From Bartonella callosciuri (GTDB lineage Bacteria > Pseudomonadota > Alphaproteobacteria > Rhizobiales > Rhizobiaceae), in assembly GCF_014203215.1 (NCBI RefSeq), contig NZ_JACHIM010000001.1, positions 310,001-374,000 of the forward strand: a DNA stretch of 64,000 bases, given 5' to 3'. The notes under the pieces were generated by a model, which saw only the letters and a program-made list of their open reading frames with translations, was not told the DNA's origin and did no database searches. Position 1 is the stretch's first letter. Each line of letters starts with the position of its first letter. A program made the position numbers and the translations under genes. Shown piece after piece: positions 41,406 through 51,443 of the stretch.

Positions 41406-41746
41406 AATCCGTCCCTTTCTGTTACACGGAAGGTTTAATAAAAACGCAAAAAAAGGCTTCCAAAATTATTTTTGGAATCCGAAAATCACAATCTCTTTTA
41501 TTATATAGTACAGTATCCCTGTTTTCCATATAAAAATAAAAAAGGGGACAAACTATTCACCAATTATGTTTAAACTATCTCTTAGTTTTAACATTTAAAA
41601 GTGTCAAACTTTACTCTCACCCTGAGAACCCTTAAGAAGGAGTAATTGTATTTTTTTTTATTTTATCATAACTTAGAGATGAGATAGAAATCTTGATATA
41701 ATAGAGAGAAGGGAGGAAAACCTCTAAGGAGATCCTCTGCAGAAAA
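41406..41746. other. Divergent promoter region between greA and the SH3 gene
   Basis: About 340 bases. A perfect TATAAT at 41697-41702 precedes the SH3 gene by 45 bases. An inverted GAGG-AAAA-CCTC lies in its leader. Otherwise AT-rich. Confidence 0.5.
41673..41702 (+). promoter_or_regulatory. Putative promoter of the SH3-domain gene
   Basis: The -10 box TATAAT (41697-41702) is perfect. The best -35 candidate TTAGAG (41673-41678, spacing 18) is weak. The leader then carries AAGGAG near the gene. Confidence 0.4.
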
Positions 41747-42073
41747 ATGAAAAAATTAATAGCTTTTTTTGTGTTTTGTCCTCTCTTTTTAACCACAACT
41801 GTATCCGAAGCTGCAGAAGCATTTGTTACAAGGAATCTTAACGTTAGGACAGGACCAAGCACGCAATACGTACTTCATGGCTTAATCCCCGCAGGAGAGT
41901 TGATATTTGTCCAAACCTGTAAAGGGAACTGGTGTCGCATCCGATATAACACCCAAACAGGTTGGGTATCATCTCGTTATCTCTCATTTAAAGATGGGAA
42001 TGATCTTTATCATACATACACACTCACAATGTTTTCAGTAACAAATCATAGTACCTATGGTCATTCTCCATAA
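41747..42073 (+). CDS. Secreted bacterial SH3-domain protein
   Basis: An exported 108-aa protein with a signal peptide (KKLIAFFVFCPLFLTTTVSEA) followed by one SH3b domain: RNLNVRTGPSTQYVLHGLIP, then GELIFVQTCKGNWCRIRYN and GWVSSRYLSF, ending near residue 85. Such domains usually bind peptidoglycan or act as periplasmic adaptors. The C-terminal tail is rich in His, Tyr and Ser. The same frame continues past the stop for 39 codons with a similar Tyr/His/Cys-rich composition and only one more stop, so the tail may have been longer in an ancestor. Precise function unknown. Confidence 0.85.
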   Translation: MKKLIAFFVFCPLFLTTTVSEAAEAFVTRNLNVRTGPSTQYVLHGLIPAGELIFVQTCKGNWCRIRYNTQTGWVSSRYLSFKDGNDLYHTYTLTMFSVTNHSTYGHSP

Positions 42074-42364
42074 GAGCACCATAGCTGCTATGATGAATAT
42101 TAGAACCAATGCCCTATTATAGAGTATCAACATAGTGCAAATAAACCGGTGTGCATGGACAACCACCAATATTATCGCATACAACACATCTAAAGAAATG
42201 CCTCAAAAGCTCGTTTTATATCCAAAACATATAAAATGTTCTATGGAATATTCAATCAACCAAAAACGAAACTTCTAAGTGACCTTTTACTGTTATCGCA
42301 ATTAAGTTGTAAAACTTGGATTTCGTTCAAAACTACGAGCATTTTTCTATCAAAGGATACAACA

Positions 42365-44641
42365 ATGAAAAATGGTGTCACAGCAACAGTGGAAGCTCTT
42401 TCTGCATTGATTGCCTCAGGTAATCCTCTTTTTAAAAATGGTGCATTATGGACACCTCACCGCCCTGTACGCCCTGAAAAATCTGAAGGTGGTATTCCAT
42501 TTCAGCTCGAAACTTCCTTTGAAGCTGCAGGAGATCAACCTCAAGCAATTAAAATTTTGGTTGAAGGAATTGAAAAGGATGAGCGTACGCAAGTGCTTTT
42601 GGGGGTTACCGGATCAGGCAAAACCTATACAATGGCCAAAATCATTGAAAAAACACAACGTCCAGCCCTCATTTTAGCACCGAATAAAACGTTAGCTGCA
42701 CAACTTTACGGAGAATTTAAAAGTTTTTTCCCCCACAATGCCGTCGAATATTTTGTTTCTTATTATGACTATTATCAACCAGAAGCCTATGTTCCCCGCT
42801 CTGATACTTATATTGAAAAAGAATCCTCTATTAATGAACAAATTGATCGTATGCGCCATGCTGCAACACGCGCTGTCCTTGAACGTGATGACGTTATTAT
42901 TGTTGCATCCGTGTCCTGTATCTACGGGATTGGCTCGGTAGAAACCTATACTGCAATGACCTTGCAAATAAAAAAAGGTGATAAACTCAATCAACGACAG
43001 TTCTTAGCGGATTTAGTTTCTCAACACTATTACCGACAAGACATTAATTTCGTTCGCGGTTCTTTTCGTGTCCGAGGAGACACAATCGAAATTTTCCCTG
43101 CCCATCTTGAAGACCGTGCCTGGCGTATTTCACTCTTTGGTAATGAAGTGGAAACAATAACTGAATTTGATCCTCTCACAGGAAAAAAAACAGGCGACCT
43201 TCAATCTATTAAAATTTATGCCAATTCACACTACGTCATACCACGACCAACTTTAAATCAAGCAATGAAAGCTATCAAAATGGAACTGGTTCAACGTCTC
43301 GATGAATTGAACGCAGCCGGACGACTTTTAGAAGCACAACGTTTAGAACAGCGTACAGTTTTTGATTTGGAAATGTTGGAAACAACTGGCTCATGCGCTG
43401 GCATCGAAAATTATTCACGTTACTTAACAGGACGAAAACCCGGTGAACCACCTCCAACATTGTTTGAATATATTCCAAACAATGCTCTTGTTTTTATCGA
43501 TGAAAGCCATGTCACCATTCCTCAAATTGGTAGCATGTACCGCGGTGACTTTCGAAGAAAAGCGACCTTAGCAGAATATGGATTTCGTTTACCTTCCTGT
43601 ATGGATAATCGTCCCTTACGTTTTGAAGAATGGGATGCTATGCGCCCCCAAACTATTGCTGTCTCCGCAACACCTGGACGCTGGGAAATAGAACAATCTC
43701 ATGGTATTTTTGCTGAACAAATTATTCGCCCAACAGGGCTTGTTGATCCACAAACAGAAGTGCGTCCAGCCTCCAGTCAAGTCGATGATGTAGTAAATGA
43801 AATTCGTAAAACAATTCAAAAAGGCTACCGTACCTTAGTAACTGTCCTGACCAAACGTATGGCAGAAGATTTGACAGAATATCTCCATGAACAAGCTATT
43901 CGGGTACGCTATATGCATTCTGACATTGATACATTAGAACGTATTGAAATTCTTCGCGATCTACGGCTTGGTACTTTTGATGTCCTCATCGGCATCAATC
44001 TGCTCCGAGAAGGTTTGGATATTCCAGAATGTGGTTTTGTTGCCATTCTAGATGCAGACAAAGAAGGTTTTTTACGCTCCGAAACCTCACTTATCCAAAC
44101 AATCGGACGTGCTGCACGAAATGTAGATGGTCGCGTTATTCTTTATGCCGATACAATGACTGGCTCTATAGAACGTGCCTTACAAGAAACCCAAAGACGT
44201 CGACAAAAACAGATAACCTACAATGAAGAACACCGTATCACACCGATGAGTATCAAAAAAAATATTGATGATATTCTCAATTCAGGGAAAGAAAATCACT
44301 ACACTGCTACAAATATCCCTGATTGTATCACACAAAATAGTAGCGTGGGCAAAAATTTAGCAATCCATATCCAATATCTTGAAAAATCAATGCGTGAAGC
44401 AGCAACCGATCTTAATTTTGAAGAAGCAGCACGACTTCGTGATGAAATCAAACGGCTCCAGAAAATAGAACTAGAAATTGCAAACGATCCTTTCAAACCT
44501 CATAGTACACCGTCCATCCATGGGACTATGAAACAAGATCTTGATCAGGAAGATAAAATCATAAATACCAACGTTTTAAAGAATAAAAAGATCAAAAGGG
44601 GATTTTACACAAATACTCTTAATAAGACAACAAGAAAATAA
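42365..44641 (+). CDS. uvrB: Excinuclease ABC subunit UvrB
   Basis: DNA damage-verifying helicase-like subunit of nucleotide-excision repair. I use the ATG at 42365 ([16 protein letters not shown]), preceded by AAAGGA, which gives 758 aa; an ATG at 42236 is not supported. Walker A GVTGSGKT is at residues 80-87, followed by the beta-hairpin region [20 protein letters not shown], the DEAD-like [11 protein letters not shown], motif [18 protein letters not shown] and TIGRAARN, and a C-terminal UVR motif ([20 protein letters not shown]) for UvrC/UvrA contact. Intact. An N-terminal extension of about 45 residues is common in Rhizobiales. Confidence 0.96.
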   Translation: MKNGVTATVEALSALIASGNPLFKNGALWTPHRPVRPEKSEGGIPFQLETSFEAAGDQPQAIKILVEGIEKDERTQVLLGVTGSGKTYTMAKIIEKTQRPALILAPNKTLAAQLYGEFKSFFPHNAVEYFVSYYDYYQPEAYVPRSDTYIEKESSINEQIDRMRHAATRAVLERDDVIIVASVSCIYGIGSVETYTAMTLQIKKGDKLNQRQFLADLVSQHYYRQDINFVRGSFRVRGDTIEIFPAHLEDRAWRISLFGNEVETITEFDPLTGKKTGDLQSIKIYANSHYVIPRPTLNQAMKAIKMELVQRLDELNAAGRLLEAQRLEQRTVFDLEMLETTGSCAGIENYSRYLTGRKPGEPPPTLFEYIPNNALVFIDESHVTIPQIGSMYRGDFRRKATLAEYGFRLPSCMDNRPLRFEEWDAMRPQTIAVSATPGRWEIEQSHGIFAEQIIRPTGLVDPQTEVRPASSQVDDVVNEIRKTIQKGYRTLVTVLTKRMAEDLTEYLHEQAIRVRYMHSDIDTLERIEILRDLRLGTFDVLIGINLLREGLDIPECGFVAILDADKEGFLRSETSLIQTIGRAARNVDGRVILYADTMTGSIERALQETQRRRQKQITYNEEHRITPMSIKKNIDDILNSGKENHYTATNIPDCITQNSSVGKNLAIHIQYLEKSMREAATDLNFEEAARLRDEIKRLQKIELEIANDPFKPHSTPSIHGTMKQDLDQEDKIINTNVLKNKKIKRGFYTNTLNKTTRK

Positions 44642-44808
44642 ATAAAATGATAAATAAATTGCTTAACGCTAATAAAAACATTCAAAATCAATTTTAACCT
44701 CTCTAAAGTCTTGATAAGATGATCTGTAAAAAAATCGACCCCCAAAATGAATATCTTACACTTCCATGATGCTCTAACTTAGTGAAAAAGCAACATAAGA
44801 AAGACATT

Positions 44809-44854
44809 ATATTAAGAGAATACTTCTCATAATATTAAGAGAATACTTCTCATA
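44809..44854. repeat. Two tandem copies of a 23-bp unit containing an inverted repeat
   Basis: The unit beginning ATATTAAGAGAATACTTCTC occurs at 44809-44831 and identically at 44832-44854. Each unit contains GAGAA-TAC-TTCTC, so the pair makes two identical small hairpins. Confidence 0.9.
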
Positions 44855-44914
44855 CTTTTCTTTTCAAAAATCTCACCTTGTTTGTATATTTATCAAAAAC
44901 CAGAAGATTATAAA

Positions 44915-45052
44915 ATGACTAAAAGCATTTCTAACCTCGAAACAAGTAAAAACCGAATAAAGCATATATTTTCCATATATCAAAAACTACCCACATCTAG
45001 TGATACAGAATATAAGCTTAATCTTTATACTCAGCTTCTTAAAGAGCAATAA
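44915..45052 (+). CDS. Possible small hypothetical protein, 45 aa
   Basis: Frame starting MTKSISNLETSKNRIKHIFS and ending LNLYTQLLKEQ. The composition looks coding (amphipathic helices, no random repeats), with a weak AGAAG seven to ten bases before the ATG. No family recognised. It could equally be a fragment of a lost gene. Confidence 0.3.
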   Translation: MTKSISNLETSKNRIKHIFSIYQKLPTSSDTEYKLNLYTQLLKEQ

Positions 45053-45428
45053 AACAATACAAAAAATTATGAGTCATGCAAATAAAATTAAGGCTTTCTC
45101 ATGACAATATAACTTTACGATAATAAGAGTTGTATCTTGTATTTACCATCCTATATTTTATATTCCAATTCTTATAAAATAAATGATTAATAAAAACATT
45201 TGATCTTACATCGAATTTTATTATCATAGCAAAGATCAGTAACTATCAATACGAGATTATTAATTAATATAAAAAGAGAATATATTATTTGGAACAATTT
45301 TTATTGCAGGTTTATTTTATAATTTTTATGACTTATAATTAACAAAATGGCTTTTAATTCGTTTTATCAAAATAAAGTCCAAAATCATTCAGGTTATATT
45401 CAGTTTTGCATGTATAGAATGTGAAAAA

Positions 45429-45460
45429 ATACGAATTTACATAAATACGAATTTACATAA
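45429..45460. repeat. Two tandem copies of a 16-bp unit upstream of the BA14K gene
   Basis: ATACGAATTTACATAA occurs at 45429-45444 and 45445-45460. The second copy runs directly into GGAG, the ribosome binding site of the next gene, so the duplication lengthens its leader. Confidence 0.9.
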
Positions 45461-45471
45461 GGAGCATCACT

Positions 45472-46185
45472 ATGAAAAAGGCAATCAAGGTAGCGGTCTT
45501 ATCAGTAGCATCAATGGCAACTGTTCTGGTGCCACTAGGTACAACGCTTGCAGATACAAAATCTAATTATGGTGAAGATATTACCAAAACAATGGAGAAT
45601 ATGAAAAAGGAAATGGATAATATGATGAAAAAAACGAAAGCCAGTTTCCCTTCTCAAAATTTTAGCCTCCGTTCTGATGACTATAGCTCACGCTCTATTC
45701 TTAATAAACATCACCCTTATTATTCTTCTAATAATCACCGCTCCCGCCATGTCGACCATAAGAGACAGGAACAGAATCATTATCATGTTGAACGCAAGAT
45801 ATATCGCCATGTCGAACGCAAAACAACAACACACCGTCATATACATGAACACCATGTGAATCACAATAACTCAGGAGATACTTTAGCAGCGGGCATCATT
45901 GGCCTTGCTGCAGGTGCAGTTCTTGGCAATGTTTTAAAGCAACCAGAACAGCCACAAACAATCTATTGGGCTGTACCACAAAACCGAGTAGTCTATCAAC
46001 AAGTTCCACAAAATCAGGTAATTTATGAAGTTCCGTCAACGACGACATCTCAACCACTCCAACAAGCATGGACTCGTAATTGGCTTCAATATTGCAAGAA
46101 AAAATACCGTTCATTCAATCCCAAAACAGGCACCTTTCAAGGTTATGACGGCTTAGCCCACTTTTGTTATGCTCCATTAAATTAA
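45472..46185 (+). CDS. BA14K-family secreted protein
   Basis: A 237-aa exported protein. A signal peptide covers about residues 1-27 (AIKVAVLSVASMATVLVPLG, cleavage near LADT). The middle is rich in His, Arg and Asn (HHPYYSSNNHRSRHVDHKR; THRHIHEHHVNHN), suggesting metal or polyanion binding. A glycine/alanine hydrophobic segment follows (LAAGIIGLAAGAVLGNVL), then two PQNxVxY repeats. The C-terminal BA14K motif is WLQYCKKKYRSFNPKTGTFQ plus GYDGLAHFCY, typical of Rhizobiales immunoreactive BA14K proteins. The function is unknown; lectin-like activity has been proposed for the Brucella protein. Confidence 0.87.
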   Translation: MKKAIKVAVLSVASMATVLVPLGTTLADTKSNYGEDITKTMENMKKEMDNMMKKTKASFPSQNFSLRSDDYSSRSILNKHHPYYSSNNHRSRHVDHKRQEQNHYHVERKIYRHVERKTTTHRHIHEHHVNHNNSGDTLAAGIIGLAAGAVLGNVLKQPEQPQTIYWAVPQNRVVYQQVPQNQVIYEVPSTTTSQPLQQAWTRNWLQYCKKKYRSFNPKTGTFQGYDGLAHFCYAPLN

Positions 46186-46219
46186 CTTCTCTTACACTCG
46201 CTAAAGAAGTTTTAAACAA

Positions 46220-46249
46220 CCGAAAAAACACTTTTAAGTGTTTTTTCGG
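46220..46249. terminator. Bidirectional terminator between BA14K and MBL genes
   Basis: CCGAAAAAACACTT and AAGTGTTTTTTCGG are perfect 14-base inverted arms around TT. The A/T-rich arms give a T run on both strands, fitting the convergent genes on either side. Confidence 0.8.
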
Positions 46250-46900
46250 CTATGCATTGAATTCTTGAAGAAAAGGATTCCACTGGCGCTCATAGCCTAA
46301 ATGACTTCCTGGACCATGACCACAGATAAAACGAACGTCATCGCCTAAAGGCAAAATTTTTTCTCGAAGTGATTTCATTAATTCCTCATGAGAACAAAAG
46401 GGAAGATCTGTGCGTCCAATAGAACCACGAAAGAGTACATCACCCAATAAAGCAAAACGTTGTTTTTCGTTAAAATAAATGACATGGCCAGGAGAATGTC
46501 CTGGTGTATGAAAAACATTAAACACATGCCCAGCAAAATGGACGCTATCGCCATCTTCTAGCCATTGATCAGGAACACAAACATGTGCATCAAGTATGCC
46601 ATAGCTTTTTGCACTTTGGCACACAGTATCCATGACAGGCTTATCATTGCAATGTGAACCAATAATTTTAACACCAAGAGCTTCTTTAGCTTGCATCGCT
46701 GCTCCCACATGATCAAAATGACCATGTGTTATCCAAATAGCTTCAACGATAACACCCATCTTTTTGATTTCTTCTTGAACACGAAGCCAATCACCGCCCG
46801 GATCAACTAAAACGCCCACTTTTTGTTCATTATCAAAAAGCAAAGTGCAATTTTGTTGAAAAGGTGTAACTGGAATAATATGTGTATTAAAATGGCTCAT
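46250..46900 (-). CDS. Metallo-beta-lactamase-fold hydrolase (glyoxalase II/YcbL-like)
   Basis: A 216-aa cytoplasmic zinc hydrolase. I use the ATG at 46900 (MSHFNTHIIPVTPFQQNC), with AAAGGA eight bases upstream; a longer frame to 47005 lacks support. The metal motif THGHFDHVG has His59, His61, Asp63 and His64. Further ligands are in HTPGHSPGHVIY, LLGDVLFRGSIGRTDL and ICGHGPGSHLGYER. The arrangement matches YcbL-type glyoxalase II-like enzymes; the substrate is not known. Intact. Confidence 0.9.
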   Translation of the reverse strand: MSHFNTHIIPVTPFQQNCTLLFDNEQKVGVLVDPGGDWLRVQEEIKKMGVIVEAIWITHGHFDHVGAAMQAKEALGVKIIGSHCNDKPVMDTVCQSAKSYGILDAHVCVPDQWLEDGDSVHFAGHVFNVFHTPGHSPGHVIYFNEKQRFALLGDVLFRGSIGRTDLPFCSHEELMKSLREKILPLGDDVRFICGHGPGSHLGYERQWNPFLQEFNA

Positions 46901-47046
46901 TATATCCTTTTCAAAAGTAAAATTTTTACGCTTATTAAAGACAATTTCCTTTTTCTTTATAGAATAAAATAGCCTGCTCGACAGCTTTATGCAACTTATG
47001 TGCACTTGATTTTATAAAAACTAAATTTTTGGCATGATTTTGAAGA

Positions 47047-47750
47047 ATGATCGATCATATTCAAGTTTTGTGTAACGATGCACCTCATCCTCTTATGATC
47101 GATTATGATACCCGTATTCGCAACCTTTTATTTCAATTCCTCATTAAAATAGATTTCGTGTTTCAGTTTCAGCGAATGCTGGTGAAGCACGGCGGCAGCT
47201 CATAAGCTTAAATTTTGATCGTCTTCTAATTGATATCATGGTGCCTGGAGAAAATAACATTGATCTCACCACCTCACTTCGTCAAATAAAGGACGTCTCC
47301 ATTCTCATGCTCACAGCTCTATAAGAAACAGACAATTGCATCGGTGGTTTAAAAACAGGCGCTGATGCCTATCTTGCTAAACCATTTGACCCCTCGCGAG
47401 CTTCTCCTTCGCATCAACGCCATTTTACAACGTGATTTTCCACTCAACCAACCTAAATAGAGCAAATCGTTTTTGTCCCCTATATCTTTTCTATTGCCCG
47501 GCGTGAAATCAAAAAAGGGAGAGAGATTATTAAATTGAAAGATAAAGAGCAAAAAATGATGGTTATTTTTGCCGGAAATGCAGATAATATCATTATACGT
47601 TTATAAATTTGCAATAGATGATCAAAATATCGGTGAACGTACTATTGATGTACAGATCAATCACCTTCGCCGTAAGATCGAAAAAATCCAGCATTCCCTA
47701 CATGGCTCCAAACCGTGCAAAGAATAGGTTATAAATTCTCCATTGAATAA
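47047..47750 (+). pseudogene. OmpR-family response regulator, broken
   Basis: From the ATG at 47047 the receiver domain can be read in pieces: DAPHPLMIDYDTRIRNLLFQ, LLIDIMVPGENNIDLT (phosphoacceptor Asp in LIDIM), ILMLTAL followed by a stop, then GGLKTGADAYLAKPFDP after frame changes, and LLLRINAIL. The winged-helix effector end is present as ERTIDVQINHLRRKIEK and, in another frame, QRIGYKFSIE to TAA at 47748. At least four frame changes and two stops prevent any product. The histidine-kinase remnant follows directly. Confidence 0.85.
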
Positions 47751-47757
47751 ACATACC

Positions 47758-49108
47758 ATGCTCAAATTCCTAAAAAATTTATCCGATGACCGACAAAGAA
47801 AATGCCTAAACGGTTTTATGCCTGCTCTTTGATCATTATTCTGCTCCTATAGTCATCCTACAAAGAGTGATTGCTTACGTTTTTATGGAACGCCACTGAC
47901 AAATGGTGACCAAATGTCTTTCTTTCAACCGCTTTTGTCCATGATATTTCAGCCATTATTTCAGCCATTATTGATATTATTGAAACATATCCGCAATAAG
48001 ATAACTATGAAGATATCAAGCGTATTGCACAACAACGTATGTGATTAAACATTACTCTTCTGCCTCCTGCCTCTCTTCCTCCTCAAAAGACTAAACCATT
48101 TTTTGCAATGCTTGATTATTTTCTAAAGGAAGAAATCACCCGCCAAATTAACCGTCCCTTCTAGATTGATACAGTAGAGAATTCCGATCTTGTCGAAATC
48201 CGCATCCACCTTGGTCACAATATCTTGCGCGTCTTTACACTGCGCAGTCAAGCCTATGCTTCCAATACCAGTATTTTTTTAAGCCGGATGGTAGGAACAG
48301 CTCTTGTCTTATTGCTGATAGCGATTTACTTCTTGTGTAACCAAATCAAACCAATTCAACAATTGGCTAAAGCAGCAGAAAGTTTTGGACGCGGTCGTCT
48401 GTTACCAACAGGATTTCAACCATAAGGAGCTGATGAAGTCCGTCGTGCTGGCATCGTTTTTTACGCATGCGTGAACATATGGAACGCTAAATCGAACAAC
48501 GTACCATGATGCTCTCAGACGTAAGCCATGATTTAAGAACCATTTTTACCCGCTTTAAACTACAGCTATCATTAGCAAATACTGACTTTGATATGAAACC
48601 CCTTGAGCAAAATGGGAGCGACACGCAAAATATGTTAGAAGGCTATCTGACTTTTGCCCGTGGCAAAGAAAATGAAAATGTTAAAATCTTTGATTTAAAT
48701 ACCCTTATGCAAAAATTCTCTGCCGATGCTCATCTTCACAAACATCAATTTTCTTATACCATTGAAGATCTTAAAGAAATACAGGCATGCTCACATGCCT
48801 TTACTCGTCTGCTCAGCAATTTTGTATCAAACGCATTTTGTTACGCTAATACTGTTAAACTCACAGCCACATATCAACAAAAATCTCTGATAATGACTAT
48901 TGACGATGATGGACCCGGTATTCATAAAAATATGCGTACAGAAGTCTTTAAACCGTTCTTTAGACTTGATAAAGCACGAAATCAAGATGCAAGTAGAACA
49001 GGACTTAGCCTCTCTATTGCCCAAGACATAGCGCATAGCCATAGAGGCAATATTCAATTAGACGATAGCCCTCTACAGGAGCGTGCTATTATTGATATCC
49101 CCCTATGA
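47758..49108 (+). pseudogene. EnvZ-like sensor histidine kinase, broken
   Basis: Partner of the dead regulator. N-terminal membrane and periplasmic parts are scattered over frames with stops near 47830 and at 48161 (TAG in the PFxIDTVEN segment). A readable block at 48225-48422 holds the second membrane helix and HAMP (MVGTALVLLLIAIYFLCNQI, IKPIQQLAKAAESFGRG), then TAA, a frameshift and another TAA (ERxIEQR). The last 200 codons stay open (48506-49108) with the phosphoacceptor His in VSHDLRT, the ATP-binding IDDDGPGIHKN and a GLSLSIAQDIAHSHRG box. The open 3' part alone cannot sense or anchor. Confidence 0.87.
47946..47969. repeat. Two tandem copies of a 12-bp unit in the kinase remnant
   Basis: ATTTCAGCCATT occurs at 47946-47957 and 47958-47969. 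It is a perfect duplication of four codons inside the pseudogene. Confidence 0.85.
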
Positions 49109-49162
49109 GCAATATTTCACAAATCATTTATAAGAAAAAAATCACTCAATAAACTTGATGTT

Positions 49163-49663
49163 TTAGGCATTCCCCACGGTTTCAAACAAAGTATATTGTA
49201 GAGCCTTGCAAGCGCTTTCCCCACACCAAGCAACCATCTGAAATGCAACATAATGGCTTTCACAGACTTTAAGCGCGTGTATTAACAATGTTTCAACTTG
49301 TATATGAGATGGATGCACCCCACCTGCCAGAAGCAGCCCCTGTCGGTAAATAACCGAATGATTCCCTTGCCAGTAATCAAAATGTCCCAGCAATAATTTT
49401 TCATTAATTGCCAGCAATAAGCGATGCATTTCTGGCGTTCGAGCATTTTCAATAGAAAGATCAAATGCACAAGCTAAATGAAGGGCCTCCTGCTCTTCCA
49501 TCCATGAAAAAGCAAGGCGATAATCCGCCCGTTTTCCCTTTACACAAACACTAATTTCATCTTGTGCATCCCGCTCAAACGACCAATCATATTTACAAGC
49601 AATCTGTTCGATAAAGTCAACAGGATGCTCTTCTCTTTCTGTGGCGCAAAATGCAAGCCTCAT
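49163..49663 (-). CDS. YbjN-domain protein
   Basis: A 166-aa cytoplasmic protein of the YbjN family, whose fold resembles type III secretion chaperones; the family's role is unclear, though it affects motility or stress in E. coli. Visible are IACKYDWSFERDAQDEISVC, YRLAFSWMEEQEALHLACAF, INEKLLLGHFDYW, QGLLLAGGVHPS and LQYTLFETVGNA, the usual rhizobial pattern. I place the start at the ATG at 49663, six bases after GAGG; ATG at 49666 or TTG at 49675 are alternatives. In related genomes proC often follows this gene, but it does not follow here. Confidence 0.87.
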   Translation of the reverse strand: MRLAFCATEREEHPVDFIEQIACKYDWSFERDAQDEISVCVKGKRADYRLAFSWMEEQEALHLACAFDLSIENARTPEMHRLLLAINEKLLLGHFDYWQGNHSVIYRQGLLLAGGVHPSHIQVETLLIHALKVCESHYVAFQMVAWCGESACKALQYTLFETVGNA

Positions 49664-50043
49664 CATAATCCTCAATCATATTAAAAATTGTCAACAGAAA
49701 ATAAACTGCCTAAACTGTAACAACATTTTGCTACAATCAAAGCATTTACACCAAACAAATACACATTAAAAACACAGACAGTACTCAGTACCCGAAACCC
49801 AATAATACCTCCTCCAGCAGCTTGATAACAATAAAACGAATCATCAAGCTTTTTCAGTGTATTGATACAATTTCATAGTACTAGCCCCCTGATTCAAAAA
49901 AAGTGTCTTTTTATAAAAAACAAATCAAAAATAAATGGACAATCTGCTCTAACAGACTCAGGATTAAGCATTTTTTAGTTTCAAGCATCATCTTGAAAAA
50001 TTGGGGATATTTTTTTAAATTTTCTTTCTTTATAGAAATTATT
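49664..50043. other. Intergenic, no gene seen
   Basis: About 380 AT-rich bases between the YbjN and UbiK-like genes, both on the minus strand. A 72-codon rightward frame at 49903 is low-complexity and antisense-like, not supported. Confidence 0.5.
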
Positions 50044-50301
50044 TCACTTTTTTTGTGTCTGCGTTTTTTCCAAATTATCGAGGCGCATTTTCAAATCAGC
50101 ATTATCGGCATGTGCTTTTAATATCATATCTTTAAACGTTTCAAATTCTTCACGTGAAACAAGATCAAGTTTATTAGCGATTTTTTCAGCCTGCAAACGA
50201 AAAGCTGTTCCGGCTTCACGTCGTATACCTTGTGCAACATCGGCAGCATCTGTTGCTAATTTTGCCAATTCATCAAGAATACGATTTGATCCATTACGCA
50301 T
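50044..50301 (-). CDS. UbiK-family accessory factor (BMFP domain)
   Basis: An 85-aa protein of the BMFP/YqiC group, the family that includes UbiK, an accessory factor for ubiquinone synthesis under aerobic conditions. The N-terminal amphipathic helix (RILDELAKLATDAADVAQGI) is followed by EFETFKDMILKAHADNADLK and a C-terminal coiled coil (RLDNLEKTQ) that mediates trimerisation. Start at 50301 with AAGGAAAA upstream. Single gene, divergent from lgt. Confidence 0.85.
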   Translation of the reverse strand: MRNGSNRILDELAKLATDAADVAQGIRREAGTAFRLQAEKIANKLDLVSREEFETFKDMILKAHADNADLKMRLDNLEKTQTQKK

Positions 50302-50564
50302 GATGTTTTTCCTTAAGTTTTAATTATTGACACACGCATTATAGCGCATTTTCATAACATTTAGATACTGTATTTGTTCCTTTTATCCTATAGATTTTAT
50401 GTTACCCTAAAGATATTTTATTTTAAGTCTTTTTACACTCTTTTTGCCATCATAAAGTTTTAGAATGAGAGTTCAGTGAAAACCTATCAATCTCCTGACT
50501 TGACCATTGTGCATTCATCTGCCATTCCTGCCCATCATATAACCATAATGTAAAAGCTTAACTC

Positions 50565-51443
50565 ATGAACAATCTTTCCTGCCCAACCATTGCTTTTCCA
50601 TCTTTTCTTGATCCCATAATTGTCCGTTTAGGCCCCCTATCTCTCCATTGGTACGGACTTGGTTACGTAGTGGGCATTCTTTTTGCCTGGTGGTATGCAC
50701 AAAAATTACTAGACAAACGGTCTCTATGGTATGCGAATCATCCTCCTATGGATAAGAAAAAGATAGGGGACTTTGTTGTTTGGTCTGCCATCAGCATCGT
50801 TGCTGGTGGTCGCTTAGGGCAAGTGCTTGTATGGGATCCCATTTATTATTTTAGCCACCCCGGTGCTATCATCGCGGTATGGGATGGAGGGATGTCCTTT
50901 CATGGTGGTCTCATTGGCATTACCATTGCAATGATTTGGTTTGCCCGTAAAACCAACATCAACATACGGGCAATGTTTGATATAATTGCTGCAGGTGCTC
51001 CTATTGGCATCGGCATTGTACGAATCTGCAACTTTATTAACCAAGAATTATGGGGCAATATTACAACACACCCTTGGGCTGTTTGTTTTCCCCTAGATCC
51101 CCATTATCTACCACGCCATCCAAGTCAACTTTACGAAGCCTTCATGGAAGGGTTTCTCCTCTTTATCATCTTGTCCGTCATTATTTTTGCTTTCAAAGCA
51201 TTAAAACGCCCTGGCGCTGTAGCAGGAACATTTATTATAGGCTATGCAATAGCACGGAGCATTTCAGAAGTTTACCGTGCTCCTCAAGAAGATCCAGAAT
51301 GGTTTTCTATCCTTTTTCATTCTACTGGATTTACCTATGGCATGGCTCTATCCCTCCCTATGTTTCTTTTGGGTTTTTATCTCCTTCTCCAAGCTTTCAA
51401 ACACAAATCTATAGAAAATGGCTTCCCTCAAAGAAAAAATTAA
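50565..51443 (+). CDS. lgt: Prolipoprotein diacylglyceryl transferase Lgt
   Basis: Inner-membrane enzyme that transfers diacylglycerol from phosphatidylglycerol to the lipobox cysteine of prolipoproteins. The 292-aa sequence has seven hydrophobic helices. Signature elements are present: [32 protein letters not shown], the HGG motif in [10 protein letters not shown], the Lgt signature [20 protein letters not shown], and [13 protein letters not shown]. It overlaps the next gene by 26 bases, so lgt, midA and pgeF form an operon. Confidence 0.96.
   Translation: MNNLSCPTIAFPSFLDPIIVRLGPLSLHWYGLGYVVGILFAWWYAQKLLDKRSLWYANHPPMDKKKIGDFVVWSAISIVAGGRLGQVLVWDPIYYFSHPGAIIAVWDGGMSFHGGLIGITIAMIWFARKTNINIRAMFDIIAAGAPIGIGIVRICNFINQELWGNITTHPWAVCFPLDPHYLPRHPSQLYEAFMEGFLLFIILSVIIFAFKALKRPGAVAGTFIIGYAIARSISEVYRAPQEDPEWFSILFHSTGFTYGMALSLPMFLLGFYLLLQAFKHKSIENGFPQRKN

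Larger units (their letters stand above)
44642..45471. other. Intergenic region with a tandem hairpin duplication and a tiny frame
   Basis: About 830 very AT-rich bases. It holds the 23-bp tandem repeat at 44809-44854, a 45-codon frame at 44915-45052, and the 16-bp tandem repeat at 45429-45460 just before the BA14K gene. Confidence 0.5.

Noticed and set aside
44809-44854. CRISPR array
   Set aside because: Only two adjacent copies with no spacers; it is a simple tandem duplication. No CRISPR array or cas gene was seen in the window.
48506-49108. Intact short histidine kinase
   Set aside because: The open frame is only the 3' part of a kinase whose sensor, membrane and HAMP regions are broken directly upstream. 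It starts inside the HisKA domain.
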